Assembly (NCBI RefSeq): GCF_021168455.1
Contig: NZ_JAJOZR010000012.1
Location: forward strand, 62,001-126,000
Reading direction: 5' to 3'
DNA length: 64,000 nt
Source: Ferranicluibacter quercicola
GTDB taxonomy: Bacteria > Pseudomonadota > Alphaproteobacteria > Rhizobiales > Rhizobiaceae
Shown: positions 62,360 through 64,000 of the stretch, piece by piece
Numbering within the stretch: position 1 is the stretch's first letter
Layout of the letters: each line of letters opens with the position of its first letter
Notes under the pieces: model-generated
The model's input: the letters and a program-made list of their open reading frames with translations, nothing else
Database searches by the model: none
What the model was told of the DNA's origin: nothing
Position numbers and translations under genes: made by a program

Positions 62360-63202
62360 TCAGGGGCGCAGGGTCTTCGAGAGCGCAGGCCATTGCGCAA
62401 ACAGCGCGTCGCGCGTCAGCACGCCCGGCGAGGTCTGCGTCTTCTCCCGCGTGCGGATCAGCCGGGCGAAGACCACGGTCCTGTCCGTCGCGCCATCCGG
62501 CTCGGCCCAGCCGACATACCAGCCCCAGCCATGGGCATAGTCGAAGCTGCGATCGGCGTTGCGCGGAAAGGCAGCGCCGGTCTTGCCGTGGATCGTCCAG
62601 CCGCCGACGGCGCGGCTTTCCACGATGCGCTTCGTCTTCTCGACCGCTTCGGCCCCGACCGGCAGCGTGGCGTTGACCAGCCCGCGCAGGAACGCGACCT
62701 GCTCGCGCGGCGAAACCTGCAGCGACGAGGCGATCCAGGCCCGCTCCAGCCCGTTGTCGAAACCCGGATCGCCGGAGAGGTCGGCATTGCCGTAGTGGAA
62801 ACGCTGGAGATAGCGCTCCGGCGTCTCGCGGCCGAGCGCGCGCGTGATACGCTGCGAATACCAGACGACGGAATAGCGCATCCAGTCGGCCGGGTTCGTA
62901 TCCCGCAGCCAGTTGGCCCCGCCCCAGTCCGGATCGCCCTTTTGATAGGACAGCACCGGGGTCGCCGCATCCTTGAGGAAACCGGTGTCGTAGCCGATCA
63001 GCGCCAGCGGGATCTTGAAGGTGGAGGCCGGCGTCGTGCGGGTGGCGCAGTCGCCCTCCTCGATCAGCACCTTGCCGGTGGCGGCATCGAGCATGATCGT
63101 GCAGGTGACATCGACATCGCTGGCCGCGAAAGCGGCGGTGGCGGCGAAAGCGGCGGTGGCGGAGAGAGCGAGCAGGCCAAGGGCGAGAACGGGACGACGC
63201 AA
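62360..63202 (-). CDS. Class D beta-lactamase (OXA-type)
   Basis: 280 residues from a TTG at 63202 with AAAGGAAA six bases upstream. A signal peptide ends near residue 27, then all class D motifs appear: S60-T-F-K63 (PASTFKIP), S111-V-V (YSVVWYSQ), Y137-G-N (HYGNADLSGDPG) and K207-T-G (IHGKTGAAFP), with GLERAWI in between. It should hydrolyse penicillins in the periplasm; expression and spectrum cannot be inferred. An 18-base duplication in the signal-peptide region gives AATAAFAATAAFA. It is adjacent to the cytochromes and to a metallophosphoesterase; no mobile element touches it, which suggests a resident chromosomal gene. Confidence 0.93.
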   Translation of the reverse strand: MRRPVLALGLLALSATAAFAATAAFAASDVDVTCTIMLDAATGKVLIEEGDCATRTTPASTFKIPLALIGYDTGFLKDAATPVLSYQKGDPDWGGANWLRDTNPADWMRYSVVWYSQRITRALGRETPERYLQRFHYGNADLSGDPGFDNGLERAWIASSLQVSPREQVAFLRGLVNATLPVGAEAVEKTKRIVESRAVGGWTIHGKTGAAFPRNADRSFDYAHGWGWYVGWAEPDGATDRTVVFARLIRTREKTQTSPGVLTRDALFAQWPALSKTLRP

Positions 63203-63306
63203 GCCGGGTTTCCTTTCAGGACAGGACGATGCCCGCAGCATCCGGGGAAACCGGGCATCATTGCGGCGGCAATGGCGGTGCATTCGCAGACTTTTAAAAT
63301 CTCCGC

Positions 63307-64000
63307 TTACGTTTCCGCCCGGATCACCCGGCTGTCCTCCCGCCCGAAACCCTCGATCTCCAGCCGGTTCTCGTAGAGGCTGACAATCGCGAAGGCGTTC
63401 CGGTCGGGCGTATCCACCATGCCGCGGAAGGTGACGTAGTGCGTGCCGTCGCGCGTCACGGTGTTGCCGGCATGGTTGTGGCCGCAAAGCCAGGCGCGCA
63501 CGTTCGGATAGTCCCGCAGCGTGTCGAGCAGGCGCTGCGCGTCCCAGAGGTCGTGCGCGTTTTCGGGGGCGACCGGGTAGTGGCAGAGGATGACGACCGG
63601 CTCGCCGTCGTCGCGGGCCTGGTCGAGCACCTCGACAAGCCAGGCGAACTGCGCCTCGCTCAGGCCCCCGTTCCAGCGCTCGGCATTGATGGCGCCCGCC
63701 GCCGTCAGCGCCTGCAGCCGGGCCTTCGCCTGCTCGCGGCGCGGATGACCCTTCGGCACGGCGAACAGGCTGACCTCGCTGCCGTCGAGAATGACGAGGC
63801 GATGCCCGGCGACGAGGAGATCGTGATAGGGCGCCGGCATGCCGAGGCGGCGGTGCACATCGCCCAGATGCTCCGGCGCCACCGAGAAATCGTGATTCCC
63901 GGGCAGGAACAGCGCCTTGTGCCGCAGACGGCGGTAGACCGCCAGCGCCGGATCGAAGCTTTCCCAGTCCCGGTCGATCAGATCGCCGAGCGTGACCACG
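63307..64000 (-). CDS. Metallophosphoesterase, 5' part outside the window
   Basis: About 231 residues seen; the N-terminus (with the first D-x-H motif) lies beyond the right edge. Present are VVTLGDLIDRDWESF (G-D-x-x-D), FLPGNHDFSV (G-N-H-D), VVILCHYPVAPEN (H) and WLCGHNHAGNTV (G-H-N-H): the calcineurin-like two-metal phosphoesterase signature. The length and insertions fit the Mn-dependent ADP-ribose/CDP-alcohol pyrophosphatase-like branch, but a specific substrate is not claimed. Confidence 0.9.
   Translation of the reverse strand, partial: VVTLGDLIDRDWESFDPALAVYRRLRHKALFLPGNHDFSVAPEHLGDVHRRLGMPAPYHDLLVAGHRLVILDGSEVSLFAVPKGHPRREQAKARLQALTAAGAINAERWNGGLSEAQFAWLVEVLDQARDDGEPVVILCHYPVAPENAHDLWDAQRLLDTLRDYPNVRAWLCGHNHAGNTVTRDGTHYVTFRGMVDTPDRNAFAIVSLYENRLEIEGFGREDSRVIRAET

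Noticed and set aside
43880..64000. Duplicate of the tRNA-Gln 3' end as an attachment site
   Set aside because: Reading onward from the tRNA, I did not find a second copy of the T-arm sequence in the window, so no att pair is claimed.

Overview
The window looks like a stretch of the main chromosome of a high-GC alphaproteobacterium of the order Hyphomicrobiales (Rhizobiales), most likely family Rhizobiaceae. The evidence is the CcrM-type GANTC methyltransferase, the run mutY / DUF721 / DsbA-like lipoprotein / smc, the run DUF983 / SURF1 / ispH / thrB / rnhA / peroxiredoxin, the run thrC / M16 peptidase / GNAT, and many small proteins known mainly from rhizobia (DUF1344, RT0821/Lpp0805 surface protein, TTG-started small ORFs). 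The genus cannot be fixed from the sequence alone.

Layout. 0-6 kb: DUF1344 secreted protein, histidine phosphatase, fabI, a DnaJ-family protein, a surface lipoprotein, pdxH and a polysaccharide deacetylase. 6-13 kb: DUF983-SURF1-DUF1304-ispH-thrB-rnhA, then peroxiredoxin, a DsbD-N-like exported protein, YqgE and CsbD. 13-21 kb: a zinc metallopeptidase with a strong terminator, then a minus-strand operon thrC - M16 peptidase - GNAT - GGDEF/EAL. 21-30 kb: lipoprotein, HAD phosphatase, a HepT/MntA toxin-antitoxin (TA) pair, ccrM, an RTX protein, a second HAD, mutY, DUF721, a VapBC/FitAB-type TA pair and a DsbA-like lipoprotein. 30-43 kb: smc, an AbiEii-type nucleotidyltransferase TA pair, ppdK, a membrane diguanylate cyclase, DUF1499 and a metallo-beta-lactamase-fold hydrolase. 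43.8 kb: tRNA-Gln(UUG). 44-48.5 kb: a compact cassette, probably for surface-glycan modification. 48.5-53 kb: small proteins, a cold-shock protein, a HerA-like ATPase and DUF2267. 53-59 kb: two aldo/keto reductases and an MFS exporter divergent from a LysR regulator, then a ChaC-like cyclotransferase. 59-64 kb: an IS110-family remnant, HicAB, two cytochromes c, a class D beta-lactamase and a metallophosphoesterase cut by the window edge.

Most of the window is core housekeeping. Threonine synthesis (thrB, thrC), fatty acid, isoprenoid and vitamin B6 enzymes, DNA repair and methylation and chromosome condensation sit in dense, mostly overlapping operons. Four separate TA modules, one decayed insertion sequence and at least two families of short palindromic intergenic repeats punctuate this core.

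The least familiar unit is the cassette just after tRNA-Gln. Four overlapping minus-strand genes encode a short GDPD-like protein, a HAD phosphatase, a protein with two tandem nucleotidyltransferase domains and a third single nucleotidyltransferase-like protein. They converge on a GT14-like putative glycosyltransferase. Of the three related nucleotidyltransferase domains only one keeps the glycine-rich signature loop. The other notable observation is the VapC-type toxin, whose expected ATG start is ATA, exactly where it overlaps the antitoxin stop codon.
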